Shown piece after piece: positions 57,370 through 64,000 of a stretch of 64,000 nt of DNA (position 1 is the stretch's first letter; every line of letters starts with the position of its first letter). Source of the stretch: Acetobacterium paludosum (GTDB lineage: Bacteria; Bacillota; Clostridia; Eubacteriales; Eubacteriaceae). A model generated the notes under the pieces. That model did not search any database and was not told the origin of the DNA. It saw nothing but the letters and a program-made list of their open reading frames with translations. Position numbers and translations under genes: made by a program. Location of the stretch: the NCBI RefSeq assembly GCF_008086595.1, contig NZ_RXYA01000001.1, forward strand, positions 186,001-250,000, given 5' to 3'.

Positions 57370-57620
57370 AGCAAATTACCTTTCAGTTAAAAAAATATTT
57401 ACAATTTAATACGGTGTCCATCTCGATGTTTCTTATTGAGACCGGATGGAATATCAAATTATCTAATATTGAGTATAACGTTGTGATGTTAAGGCAATTT
57501 GAACAAAATGTTAAATCTGTGTGATCGTTTTAAAAATCTTTTGAGAATATTTGCGAAATTGTTAAACTTCTGTGTAAGCCGTAGGGAAGTTCAGGTGTTT
57601 CATTGCTAGTGACTTTTTCA
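57370..57620. other. interval with no recognised gene
   Basis: AT-rich intergenic DNA. No promoter or hairpin of note before the inverted repeats at 57621. Confidence 0.4.
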
Positions 57621-57660
57621 CGCGATTCAATCAGTCCCGCTTGCTGTTGATTGAATCGCG
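57621..57660. repeat. 13-bp inverted repeat
   Basis: CGCGATTCAATCA (57621-57633) and TGATTGAATCGCG (57648-57660), exact complements with a 14-nt loop; no T-tract. Confidence 0.75.
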
Positions 57661-57679
57661 TTCATAATTATTCATAAAG

Positions 57680-57753
57680 TTCCTCTTTCCATTTCATAAT
57701 GTTTATGTATGATAGTTTACATAAACATTATGAAATGGAAAGAGGAATTTTTT
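57680..57753 (+). repeat. perfect 30-bp inverted repeat with T-tract
   Basis: Left arm 57680-57709 (TTCCTCTTTCCATTTCATAA...) is the exact complement of the right arm 57718-57747, with an 8-nt loop, then T residues and an ATG. The GAGG of the small ORF's ribosome site lies in the right arm, so the transcript could hide it. Confidence 0.85.
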
Positions 57754-57822
57754 ATGGGGAAGAGAGAAAATCTGCCCTTTTTATTAGTGCTTAAAATTAT
57801 TCGATGGTCTAATAAAAATTAA
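57754..57822 (+). CDS. 22-aa ORF behind the 30-bp hairpin
   Basis: ATG 57754 is eight bases after GAGG. Product begins GKRENLPFLLVLKIIRWSNK, basic with a hydrophobic middle. Overlaps the stop of the FMN-binding gene on the other strand. Could be a small membrane peptide; very tentative. Confidence 0.25.
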   Translation: MGKRENLPFLLVLKIIRWSNKN

Positions 57823-58502
57823 GTAGTTTTTTGACAGTCGGCTAATGCATTTTCGATGGCTTTTTTAATAACTTTACTGGAATTGGTCGCACCACTGATC
57901 GTATCGACATCGATTTTCTGATTTTCGATTACATCATTAACAATACTTTCTGCCGCTGCTCCTTTTTCATTACGATGCTCCAGCAGATCGATGCCTGTTA
58001 TCTTTCCATTGGTGACAGTGACATTCACCTTTGCATAAATGTATTGAACATCGCATTCCCCGATATAGGTTCCGTCGGGTATTTTTCCAACATCGATTTC
58101 GGTAATTTCAATACTGCTCACGTTTCTTTGATAACTGATGACACTGTAAAAATACATGCCGACATGAGAAAGTAACAGCAAACAGAGGATAAGTGCAGCC
58201 AGTCTGTGAATGATAAGCCAGTTTTTTTTCAAGGACTTTCGACACCAATAGCTGATGGCAGTCATGAGTATGCAGACAAGCATTAAGATACCTAATATGT
58301 ATAAATATAAAGGGCGGGAATTAAATACATAAAACGAAAATAGCATATGAATCGTCGCTGGGATTACGAGCAAATAACCAAGTTTGCAATGAATTTTACC
58401 CAGTACCTTGTCGGCCTTGTCTAAATGGAGATGTTTTGTGATAAATTTACTAAGTACAATCAGTAAGACTGTAAGTGCTATGATTGAAAATATGAATGTC
58501 AT
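57819..58502 (-). CDS. membrane FMN-binding domain protein
   Basis: 227 aa. Four TM segments with histidines (CKLGYLLVIPATIHMLFSF, WLIIHRLAALILCLLLLSHVGMYFY), resembling the b-type heme domain of ferric reductase-like proteins, then an extracytoplasmic FMN-binding domain (about 150-225) with DTISGATNSSKVI. The Thr/Ser of SGATxSS is the covalent FMN site made by ApbE-type flavin transferases. Probably electron transfer across the membrane. ATG 58502 follows GGAAGGAA. Follows the TetR gene by 16 bp. Confidence 0.87.
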   Translation of the reverse strand: MTFIFSIIALTVLLIVLSKFITKHLHLDKADKVLGKIHCKLGYLLVIPATIHMLFSFYVFNSRPLYLYILGILMLVCILMTAISYWCRKSLKKNWLIIHRLAALILCLLLLSHVGMYFYSVISYQRNVSSIEITEIDVGKIPDGTYIGECDVQYIYAKVNVTVTNGKITGIDLLEHRNEKGAAAESIVNDVIENQKIDVDTISGATNSSKVIKKAIENALADCQKTT

Positions 58503-58518
58503 ATTATTTCCTTCCAAA

Positions 58519-59151
58519 TTATTTAATAATCGACTGAAGTAGTGTTTTAAAACTGTAGTTTAAAAACATGGTCTTATCCATGCCAACTCTCATTTTAAGA
58601 TATTTTTGTTTTTGATTTGTCAACAGTATAATACCGCTGATGCTCGACCAAAGATAAAATACAGTGGGGATCAGTTCAAGATTTTCTCGCAGACAGTTGT
58701 GCTCGATTCCTGATTTCAAGAGTTCACCGATGATATCATTTATTTGCTCGCCTGCTTTGTAAATATCAGCAAGCAAACCAGGCTGCTGGATTTTTTCCTG
58801 CTCAACGTCAATCTCGCTTAATAGACTTTCGAAATACAATGGATATTGTTCTTGAAAGTCAACTAAGGTATTACAAATGGCATAATAACTTCTTTCAAAA
58901 TCTTTATTATCAGGAGTACATTCCTGTAAAGCGTCTCTTAACAAAACCATATGTTCATAGACAATATAGTTAATGATTTCGTCTTTGTTTTTAAAATAAA
59001 CATATATCGTTGATTTGCTGCAATCCGCTTCCCTGGCGATCTCGTCCATACTCGTTCGGTTAATGCCACTAAGCTGGAATAACTTCCGAGCCGATGCTAA
59101 AATAATATCCCGATTAAACTGAATTAATATATCCTTTTTTTTAGCGCCCAT
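58519..59151 (-). CDS. TetR-family transcriptional regulator
   Basis: 210 aa. N-terminal helix-turn-helix: ILASARKLFQLSGINRTSMDEIAREADCSKSTIYVYFKNKDEIINYIV; C-terminal helical ligand domain. It likely controls itself and the FMN-binding protein that follows. GAGAGG before the ATG. Confidence 0.93.
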   Translation of the reverse strand: MGAKKKDILIQFNRDIILASARKLFQLSGINRTSMDEIAREADCSKSTIYVYFKNKDEIINYIVYEHMVLLRDALQECTPDNKDFERSYYAICNTLVDFQEQYPLYFESLLSEIDVEQEKIQQPGLLADIYKAGEQINDIIGELLKSGIEHNCLRENLELIPTVFYLWSSISGIILLTNQKQKYLKMRVGMDKTMFLNYSFKTLLQSIIK

Positions 59152-59209
59152 TATTGTACCTCTCTTAAAATCATACTTTTGTACTAAATATTAAACCGTG
59201 GTTTCTATA

Positions 59210-59238
59210 ATTGTACTGGCAGTATGATTGATTGTCAA
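59210..59238 (-). promoter_or_regulatory. tetR promoter with palindromic operator
   Basis: On the minus strand TTGACA (59233-59238), 17 bp, TACAAT (59210-59215). TACTG-C-CAGTA (59214-59224) lies in the spacer. A looser copy (TACAAAAGTA) lies near 59174-59186. Confidence 0.75.
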
Positions 59239-59458
59239 TAGAAATTTTTAAATAAATCTGGTCACAATAATTTGATCCGGTCTTCTATAGCGGCTTATCT
59301 ATCGGCTGGATAAAGCCAGCGAGATTTGTTATAATTACAAATAATAGGTGAATTGCTGAGGAGTGTCTTAAAATATTTGATGTTATTTGCCAGGAATCAA
59401 AATAATAAGAGCGCGCCTTAATGGATCTTTTTTAGCAATGGATTATGAGGAGAAAATG

Positions 59459-60058
59459 ATGGTTGTTAAAAAAAACGAATCAGAAAGAGCAGTTATAATC
59501 CTGCATGAAATATATGGGATCAATCAGTATATCATGGAGCTTGCAGATTTTTTTTATGAACAAGGCTATGATACCTATTGCCTGGATTTAAACCATCGGG
59601 AAAACTGTTTTTCCTATTCTGAGCAGGAAGAAGCGTATGCTTATTTTAAAACAAAAATAGGCTTTGAAGTCGCTAAAGAAGTGGAAAGTTTTATAAAAAA
59701 ACTGGGTAGTGAATACAATCATGTCATTGTCTTTGGATCAAGCGTCGGGGCAACTATTGCCTGGCGACTGTCTGAAAATCGCTATTGTAGTGGGATGATT
59801 GGTTTTTATGGCTCAAGAATAAGGGACTATCTTGAGGTCGACCCGGATTGCCCCTGCCTGCTTCTGTTTGCTGAGGATGAAGAAGCCTTTTGTGTTGATG
59901 ATATCGTTTTTCAGCTCCGAAAGAAAAAAGATGTCAGAGCCGCGGTGCTCAAAGGCAAACATGGCTTTGGCGATCGATATGCTGAGAATTATCATATTGA
60001 TTCAAGTAAACTAGCTTTTGATATGGTAGAATGTTTTCTAAAAGAAATTGAAGAATAA
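59459..60058 (+). CDS. dienelactone-hydrolase-like alpha/beta hydrolase
   Basis: 199 aa. HEIYGINQYIMELADFFYEQGYDTYCLDL is the family's oxyanion region; the nucleophile elbow is VFGSSVGATIAWRL, with Ser where dienelactone hydrolases have Cys; KGKHGFGDRYAENYH gives the His. Start is ATG 59459 or 59456 after GAGGAG; the longer frame starts at 59387 with TTG and has no clear ribosome site. Sirtuin gene follows after 23 bp. Confidence 0.82.
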   Translation: MVVKKNESERAVIILHEIYGINQYIMELADFFYEQGYDTYCLDLNHRENCFSYSEQEEAYAYFKTKIGFEVAKEVESFIKKLGSEYNHVIVFGSSVGATIAWRLSENRYCSGMIGFYGSRIRDYLEVDPDCPCLLLFAEDEEAFCVDDIVFQLRKKKDVRAAVLKGKHGFGDRYAENYHIDSSKLAFDMVECFLKEIEE

Positions 60059-60081
60059 GCAAAGGAGATAAAGAAGAAAAA

Positions 60082-60804
60082 ATGACAGCAGAATTAAAAA
60101 AATTACAGGAAATTGTGGATCAGGCAAAAAACATTGTTTTTTTTGGTGGAGCTGGAGTCTCCACGGAAAGCGGTATTCCCGATTTTCGAAGCGTGGACGG
60201 CCTGTATAGTCAGAGCTATAAATATCCGCCGGAAACCATTCTTTCTCATGAATTTTTCATGGATAACACCGAGGAATTCTACCGCTTCTATCGTAACAAG
60301 ATGTTGTGCCCAGACGCTCGTCCCAATAAAGCGCATATCAAACTGGCAGAGCTTGAAGCGGCGGGAAAACTAAAAGCGGTGATCACTCAGAACATTGATG
60401 GGCTGCATCAAATGGCCGGAAGTAAAAATGTACTGGAACTGCATGGATCGGTGCTACGAAATTACTGCATGAAATGTCATCAGTTTTACGATGTTGAAAC
60501 CATTGCCGAAGGTGAAGAGGTTCCCAAGTGTTCCTGCGGAGGAACCATTAAACCGGATGTGGTTTTATATGGGGAAGGCCTGGATAGCGATGTCATGAAT
60601 CAATCAGTTTCTGCCATTGCCAAGGCCGATGTACTGATTATCGGCGGTACTTCATTAGCCGTTTACCCGGCCGCGGGTCTCATTAATTATTACCGGGGTA
60701 ATCATCTGGTTTTAATCAATAAATCTTCGACACCCATGGACGACGTGGCAAATCTTGCGATTGATGGAAAAATCGGAGAAGTGCTGGGCGCTATTAAACT
60801 ATAG
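60082..60804 (+). CDS. cobB: NAD-dependent protein deacylase (sirtuin)
   Basis: 240 aa. GAGVSTESGIPDFRS (NAD loop), TQNIDGLHQMAG, catalytic His in ELHGSV, and zinc Cys in CMKCHQ and KCSCGG. It removes acetyl or other acyl groups from lysines, with NAD. AAAGGAGATAAAG precedes the ATG. In an acetogen with acetyl phosphate and acetyl-CoA a deacetylase is plausible for Acs-type control, but the target is unknown. Confidence 0.95.
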   Translation: MTAELKKLQEIVDQAKNIVFFGGAGVSTESGIPDFRSVDGLYSQSYKYPPETILSHEFFMDNTEEFYRFYRNKMLCPDARPNKAHIKLAELEAAGKLKAVITQNIDGLHQMAGSKNVLELHGSVLRNYCMKCHQFYDVETIAEGEEVPKCSCGGTIKPDVVLYGEGLDSDVMNQSVSAIAKADVLIIGGTSLAVYPAAGLINYYRGNHLVLINKSSTPMDDVANLAIDGKIGEVLGAIKL

Positions 60805-60819
60805 AAAAAGTATCATATT

Positions 60820-60896
60820 GTAGGGACGAGCCAGGATCGTCGTTGACGTTTATATAAAAGATCAACGTTTTCGGGCGATCATGGATCGCCCCTACA
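60820..60896. repeat. REP-like palindromic repeat
   Basis: TGTAGGG (60820-60826) and CCCTACA (60890-60896) bracket the element. The right part GGGCGATC-ATG-GATCGCCC is a perfect 8-bp stem, the left GACGA/TCGTC a weaker one, and CGTTGA/TCAACG lies between. GTAGGGGCGATC...GATCGCCC-type sequences are common dispersed repeats in many bacteria. One copy in this window. Confidence 0.75.
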
Positions 60897-60947
60897 GGTC
60901 TGAAAAAAGGCGTTGCCTGATTTGGATTTGGATTTGTCTGCATTATT

Positions 60948-60978
60948 AGAGCGATTTCATTGAAACCGCTCTTTTTTC
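60948..60978 (+). terminator. intrinsic terminator of cobB
   Basis: AGAGCGATTTCA pairs with TGAAACCGCTCT (one mismatch), 60948-60972, with T residues after. Confidence 0.85.
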
Positions 60979-60983
60979 TGCAA

Positions 60984-62066
60984 TTATTCAGGCAGATTTC
61001 GCTGAAGATTAACCATAAAATCCTGAACATTGGTGATAATGGCTTTAGAGCTGAGGCTGCCACGATCTTTTAGTTTGTTAACCACAAATTCAGAAATATC
61101 GACTGAATAAAAATAGACTGGCCGTACCACGCCGTCAACAACCTGGTAGGAAGGGGTCATATTCCCGGTGGCAATGGTATGAAGCTGAGTGGCGAGGCAA
61201 ATCACGGTCGTGGCTTTTTTGGTATGTACGCGAAGAGCATCCTGAGCATCGTAGGCATTTGCATAAACACTGGGCAACGGCCCGTCATCCCGAATCGATC
61301 CCGCTAATACCATTGGTATTTTATTCTTGATACAGGCACTGATAATACCATCTTCAATTTTATATTTTTCAATTAAATTTTCAAATGAACCACAGTTTCG
61401 GGCGCGATTAATGGTTTCAATATGGTGATAATGCCCCATCGATATATTTTCTTTGGAATAAATATCCTGTCCTAAAGCAGTATTAAAAAAGTGAGATTCT
61501 AAATCATGGGTTGCCAGTGCATTGCCGGCGAAAAGCGCATCCACATAGCCGGAATTGACCAGGTGAGACATGGCGTTTCGTGAATCCTGATCAAAGGTTA
61601 CGGCGGGACCGAGAACCCATAAGATATAGCCGTTTTCACGTTCGAATTCTAATAATTCATAGAGTCGGTCATAATCTCTGGAATAGGCGGTTTCTCTGGA
61701 ATTGGAGGTTCTGAATGAAAAATTATCCCCTTTGTTTTGTTTTTTTGCAAAAGCGAAATGATCCACATAGACGCCGTTCTCAGCGCTTTCCTGTCGGCCC
61801 ACAACAACGGAATCGCCTTTTTTAACATTTCTGAATTCAATGGCTTGAGGGAGATCATCCGTAATGACGACGACACAGTCCATCCGGCTTTCGGACATAA
61901 GCTGCCAGGTATCGTGAATTTTAAAATATTCGGGGTAGATCGTGGTGGCGTAAAAATTTTCTGGAACGACGCCGTCTAAGGGTGCGGGCATGGTCCGAAC
62001 ACTGGGAGCGTTTTTAAATAATGCTGCTGTGAAATCAGGAAAAATATAATCAGGTAATGTAAACAT
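60984..62066 (-). CDS. LOR/SDH-domain protein (TIGR00300 family, ornithine cyclodeaminase-like)
   Basis: 360 aa. Matches the family that carries the conserved domain of LOR/SDH enzymes and the archaeal/cyanobacterial ArgZ-type ornithine enzymes: LWVLGPAVTFDQDSRNAMSHLVNSGYVDALFAGNALATHDLE and MGHYHHIETIN, with VLAGSIRDDGPLP. Whether it cyclises ornithine (to proline) or hydrolyses arginine is not decidable. It is shorter than fused cyanobacterial ArgZ (about 700 aa). A promoter-like TATAAT lies about 30 bp upstream. Confidence 0.78.
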   Translation of the reverse strand: MFTLPDYIFPDFTAALFKNAPSVRTMPAPLDGVVPENFYATTIYPEYFKIHDTWQLMSESRMDCVVVITDDLPQAIEFRNVKKGDSVVVGRQESAENGVYVDHFAFAKKQNKGDNFSFRTSNSRETAYSRDYDRLYELLEFERENGYILWVLGPAVTFDQDSRNAMSHLVNSGYVDALFAGNALATHDLESHFFNTALGQDIYSKENISMGHYHHIETINRARNCGSFENLIEKYKIEDGIISACIKNKIPMVLAGSIRDDGPLPSVYANAYDAQDALRVHTKKATTVICLATQLHTIATGNMTPSYQVVDGVVRPVYFYSVDISEFVVNKLKDRGSLSSKAIITNVQDFMVNLQRNLPE

Positions 62067-62153
62067 AAATGCACCTCGCTAAGCTGTTTTTTTTATTATA
62101 ACATATTGGGATGTTCAAGGATGCCAAAATAGTATAAAGACAAAAAATTAAAC

Positions 62154-62203
62154 AAAGGCCAACATTTATCGCGTTGCAGCATGCAACGATAATGTTGGCC
62201 TTT
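62154..62203 (-). terminator. intrinsic terminator of the DUF711 gene
   Basis: AAAGGCCAACATT (62154-62166) with AATGTTGGCCTTT (62191-62203) and an inner CGTTGC/GCAACG stem (62172-62177/62183-62188). On the minus strand TTT then AATTT follow. Confidence 0.85.
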
Positions 62204-62229
62204 AAATATTAATTTACGGTTAATGAGTG

Positions 62230-63588
62230 TTAGTTTTTAAAACTGTGGATCGGTGCGGGAATATGTCCCCCGCGGTTGATGAAAATAGAACTGTCATTTT
62301 TATTAACCGCCATAATAGGAGCATGGCCAAGGAGTCCTCCAAATTCAGCGCTTTCGCCAACATCTTTTCCATAAACCGGAATGAGTCGAACACCGGTTGT
62401 TTTATTATTGATGACGCCAATTGCGGCTTCATCAGCGATGATGGCTGAAATGGTGGTCGCAGGTGTATCGCCGGGAATGGCAACCATATCAATGCCGACT
62501 GAACAAACACTGGTCATGGCTTCTAATTTATCAAAGGTGAGGGCACCACATTCTACGGCTTCAATCATCCCTTCATCTTCACTGACAGGAATAAAAGCAC
62601 CGCTGAAACCACCAACTGAAGTTGAGGCCATAATTCCGCCTTTTTTAACCGCGTCATTCAGCATCGCCAATGCGGCGGTAGTACCATGCGTACCACAATG
62701 CTCAAGCCCCATTTCTTCTAAAATACGGGCAACACTATCACCGACTTCCGGAGTTGGTGCTAAGGACAAATCCAAAATACCAAAAGGAACATTAAGTCGT
62801 TCAGCGACAGTTGTTCCCACCAGGTGTCCGGCCCGGGTGATTTTAAAAGCGGCTTTCTTAATGATTTCCGCCATTTCGCCAAACGATGCATCCTGCGATC
62901 TTTCAAGAGCCCGTTTGACAACGCCAGGACCGCTGACCCCCACATTAAGAACCGATTCAGCTTCACCGATACCATGGAAAGCGCCGGCCATAAAGGGATT
63001 ATCTTCGACCGCGTTGGCGAATGCCACAAATTTTGCACAACCGATGGAATCGGCGTCACGGGTGAGATATGCGGTTTCTTTAATGACTTCACCGATGCGT
63101 TTCACCGCGTCCATATTAATGCCGGATTTAGATGAGCCAAGGTTTACACTGGAACAGACATTATTAGTAGTTGCTAAAGCTTCAGGAATGGAATCAATCA
63201 GAATACGGTCACCCTTGGTAAAGCCTTTAGGTACGAGAGCCGAAAAGCCGCCAATAAAGTTTACCCCAACCGTTGCGGCGGCGGCATCAAGAATTTTGGC
63301 GTATTCTACATAGTTCAGGTCGCTGCTACTGCCGGCAATCAGTGATATTGGGGTGACTGAGATCCGCTTATGAACAATCGGAATACCCAATTCGGTCTCG
63401 ATGCGTTCCCCTTCTTTTACCAAATTTTCAGCCAGATGAGTAATCTTATCATAAATTCGCTGTCGGCTTTTTTCTCCGGAGGAATCGATACAGTCAAGCA
63501 GCGAAATTCCCATGGTAATGGTGCGGATATCCAAGCGTTCTTTTTCAATCATTCTTACCGTCTCTAGGACGTCTTTAAACATTGTCAT
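62230..63588 (-). CDS. DUF711 (PFL-like) family protein
   Basis: 452 aa, the UPF0210/DUF711 family, sometimes called PFL-like because of its fold. [34 protein letters not shown] at the N-terminus and [40 protein letters not shown]. Function unknown. It starts 9 bp after the ACT-domain gene, an order conserved in many Firmicutes and archaea. Confidence 0.92.
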   Translation of the reverse strand: MTMFKDVLETVRMIEKERLDIRTITMGISLLDCIDSSGEKSRQRIYDKITHLAENLVKEGERIETELGIPIVHKRISVTPISLIAGSSSDLNYVEYAKILDAAAATVGVNFIGGFSALVPKGFTKGDRILIDSIPEALATTNNVCSSVNLGSSKSGINMDAVKRIGEVIKETAYLTRDADSIGCAKFVAFANAVEDNPFMAGAFHGIGEAESVLNVGVSGPGVVKRALERSQDASFGEMAEIIKKAAFKITRAGHLVGTTVAERLNVPFGILDLSLAPTPEVGDSVARILEEMGLEHCGTHGTTAALAMLNDAVKKGGIMASTSVGGFSGAFIPVSEDEGMIEAVECGALTFDKLEAMTSVCSVGIDMVAIPGDTPATTISAIIADEAAIGVINNKTTGVRLIPVYGKDVGESAEFGGLLGHAPIMAVNKNDSSIFINRGGHIPAPIHSFKN

Positions 63589-63597
63589 AATCCAGCC

Positions 63598-63867
63598 TCA
63601 AATGGTGTGCATCGCATTGAAAAGATCTTCATGCTGAATGCGGATGGACATGCCAATGGTTTCGGCTATTTTTTCCAGTTCGTTTTTCAATACATTGAAA
63701 TCAATGGACATATTATCTAAGTTGACCAACATGATCATCGTAAAAAAATCATCCATAATTGTTTGACTGATATCTTCGATATTAACATTATTCTCTGCTA
63801 ATATTTTTGATACATTGTATATTATTCCGGTGCGGTCTTTTCCAATAACCGTTACTACTGCTCTCAT
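63598..63867 (-). CDS. ACT-domain protein (UPF0237)
   Basis: 89 aa, one ACT domain: RAVVTVIGKDRTGIIYNVSKILAENNVNIEDISQTI. ACT domains bind amino acids; this family is nearly always next to DUF711, suggesting it is a sensor or subunit for that protein. AAGGAG-like site before ATG 63867. Confidence 0.92.
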   Translation of the reverse strand: MRAVVTVIGKDRTGIIYNVSKILAENNVNIEDISQTIMDDFFTMIMLVNLDNMSIDFNVLKNELEKIAETIGMSIRIQHEDLFNAMHTI

Positions 63868-64000
63868 ATTTCATACTCCTTAATTTTCATTATTTTAATA
63901 GTTTAAACCAAAATAGTTTTAATCACAAGTTATAATGTGGAATTTAAGAGGAAACAAATAAAAAATATTATTAAGAAGAATGTTAAAAAGTGAAAAAGTA
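63868..64000. other. window end, upstream of ACT gene
   Basis: AT-rich, no gene recognised. Probably holds the ACT/DUF711 promoter. Confidence 0.4.

Noticed and set aside
62381-63313. 310-aa plus-strand ORF antisense to DUF711
   Set aside because: Shadow frame of a strongly conserved gene; Ser/Pro/Thr/Ala-rich composition typical of antisense translation.

Overview
The window looks like the chromosome of a low-GC anaerobic Firmicute of the Clostridia/Eubacteriaceae type, most likely an acetogen close to Acetobacterium. The clues are clostridial housekeeping genes, a corrinoid-dependent methyl-transfer operon (two corrinoid proteins, a URO-D-family methyltransferase and a methyltetrahydrofolate-type methyltransferase), DUF1638 and DUF2284 proteins that often accompany such systems, and a stand-alone methionine-synthase-activation-domain protein. 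The genus is an inference; no rRNA or tRNA gene was found.

Layout. 1-28.9 kb is mostly housekeeping: hpt (cut by the window edge), ftsH, a hot-dog thioesterase, coaX, dus, folC with 5-formyl-THF cyclo-ligase, DUF1638, DUF1836, hemolysin III, pyrG, nadE, a DEAD-box helicase, a MATE exporter, cysS-mrnC, a YerC-like regulator, alaA, pspC-tsaE-ispD, a 2-oxoacid dehydrogenase E1alpha/E1beta/E2-like operon, guaB and guaA. Two copies of one structured RNA element follow dus and the helicase gene. A cluster of DnaA-box-like 9-mers lies between pyrG and nadE. The E2-like protein lacks both the lipoyl domain and the catalytic histidine.

29-34.6 kb is a looser accessory stretch: an XRE/membrane-protein pair, gene-poor DNA with hairpin repeats, then a diguanylate cyclase overlapping a condensation-domain-like acyltransferase and a DUF3089 lipoprotein.

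34.7-41 kb is a corrinoid methyl-transfer regulon. Two promoters carry the same operator-like site at the same distance from the -10 box. One drives corrinoid protein 1 plus a GntR/UTRA regulator. The other drives a short CobW-like GTPase, a Cys/His-tailed protein, corrinoid protein 2, the URO-D methyltransferase and the pterin-type methyltransferase. A DUF2284 protein follows. Methyl flow is inferred to run from substrate to corrinoid protein to tetrahydrofolate and the Wood-Ljungdahl pathway; the methyl donor is not evident.

41-51.6 kb holds small regulated transport units: MarR-MFS-LRR with two palindromic operators, a choloylglycine-hydrolase-family enzyme, a YtrA-type GntR/ABC operon with its own operator, AzlCD with a MocR regulator and two matching palindromes, and an arylamine N-acetyltransferase-like gene. 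Between the ABC and Azl operons a minus-strand transcription unit of about 585 nt, with a near-consensus promoter and a terminator but no ORF, is a candidate large non-coding RNA.

51.7-64 kb holds a Cache-GGDEF-EAL protein, a membrane GGDEF protein, two acyltransferase/B12-related genes, a perfect 30-bp inverted repeat, a TetR/FMN-binding membrane protein pair, a dienelactone-hydrolase-like gene, a sirtuin, a REP-like repeat, an ornithine-cyclodeaminase-family (LOR/SDH) protein and the conserved ACT/DUF711 pair. All functional calls are from sequence reading alone.
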